From a virus: a DNA stretch of 21,987 nucleotides. Position 1 is the stretch's first letter; each line of letters opens with the position of its first letter. The stretch lies in the IMG/VR virus record IMGVR_UViG_3300022665_001184, positions 1-21,987 of that record; one strand, given 5' to 3'. The position numbers were made by a program, and so were the translations under genes. Shown in pieces: positions 21,879 through 21,987 of this stretch. The notes beneath the pieces were generated by a model. The model had not been told where the DNA came from. It was given only the letters and a program-made list of their open reading frames with translations, and did not search any database.

Positions 21879-21987
21879 GTATTACATCATCAAATAAAGT
21901 TTGAGCTAATTCTTTCATTGGTTCTGTAAGAAATGCTCCAAGATCCTCACCAAGCAAGGTTAATTCATCTTTCACATTAGAAAATCT
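21873..21987 (-). repeat. 115-bp direct repeat, displaced copy at the window end
   Basis: Identical to 19184-19298 and continuing to the last base, so the true length is unknown. It encodes a tape measure piece (KDELTLLGEDLGAFLTEPMK) in the minus frame, which then runs into antisense chaperone sequence. The resulting 81-residue frame is an accident of the junction. Confidence 0.9.

Noticed and set aside
21730-21975. Minus-strand frame of 81 codons joining a tape-measure piece to an unrelated sequence
   Set aside because: The first part is the displaced direct copy of the tape measure gene, the second is antisense of the chaperone copy; the frame only exists because of the junction.

Overview
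The window reads as a fragment of a tailed double-stranded DNA virus (Caudoviricetes; head-tail architecture with an HK97-fold capsid) or a provirus, most likely of an archaeal host. Archaeal hints are TTTAAATA TATA boxes, one of them about 27 nt before a start codon (leaderless), and several large secreted proteins rich in N-x-S/T sequons with short hydrophobic signal peptides. Surface proteins of this style are common in DPANN-type (Woesearchaeota/Pacearchaeota-like) genomes; the host assignment is inference. Many genes also use strong GGAGGT(GA) Shine-Dalgarno sites, and stop/start overlaps (TAATG, ATGA) are frequent, so the genes are packed in operons. No stretch longer than 300 bases lacks a gene.

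Layout. (1) Positions 1 to about 420, minus strand: an internal piece of a portal protein. (2) 406-1167, plus: a Mu F/SPP1 gp7-like head morphogenesis protein whose first ~55 residues look like a portal C-terminus. (3) 1164-2290: a 40-residue zinc-binding protein and three small unknown genes. (4) 2290-7759: a 1530-residue secreted fibre-like protein with a LamG domain and eleven GIGT repeats, a secreted coiled-coil protein, and a small protein with a C-terminal membrane segment. (5) A 52-bp palindromic promoter repeat, then the head module 7816-12690: protease fused to scaffold, decoration protein, major capsid protein, head fibre-like protein, connector and neck proteins. (6) A second copy of the 52-bp repeat, a tail-terminator-like gene, and the N-terminal half of a NUMOD3 endonuclease. 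(7) 13.7-21.74 kb, minus strand: the tail module, read from right to left: HNH fragment, major tail protein, tail assembly chaperone with a -1 frameshift extension, tape measure, distal-tail-like protein, membrane-anchored protein and a 1136-residue secreted glycoprotein. (8) 21740-21987: second copies of pieces of the chaperone and tape measure genes.

The most important structural point is that the molecule appears rearranged. The portal gene is broken at about 406-430 with its halves on opposite strands. The NUMOD3 N-terminal half (13251 to ~13705) and the HNH C-terminal half (21551 to ~21739, minus) look like two parts of one homing endonuclease, which would make the whole tail module an inverted block. 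The right end is a double junction, an inverted 139-bp copy followed by a direct 115-bp copy, with 6 bp of microhomology. This pattern is typical of amplification or assembly chimeras, but a real inversion cannot be excluded from sequence alone. Restoring the tail block gives the canonical order: portal, head morphogenesis, (accessory secreted genes), protease/scaffold, capsid, connectors, tail terminator, endonuclease, tail tube, chaperones, tape measure, tail tip.
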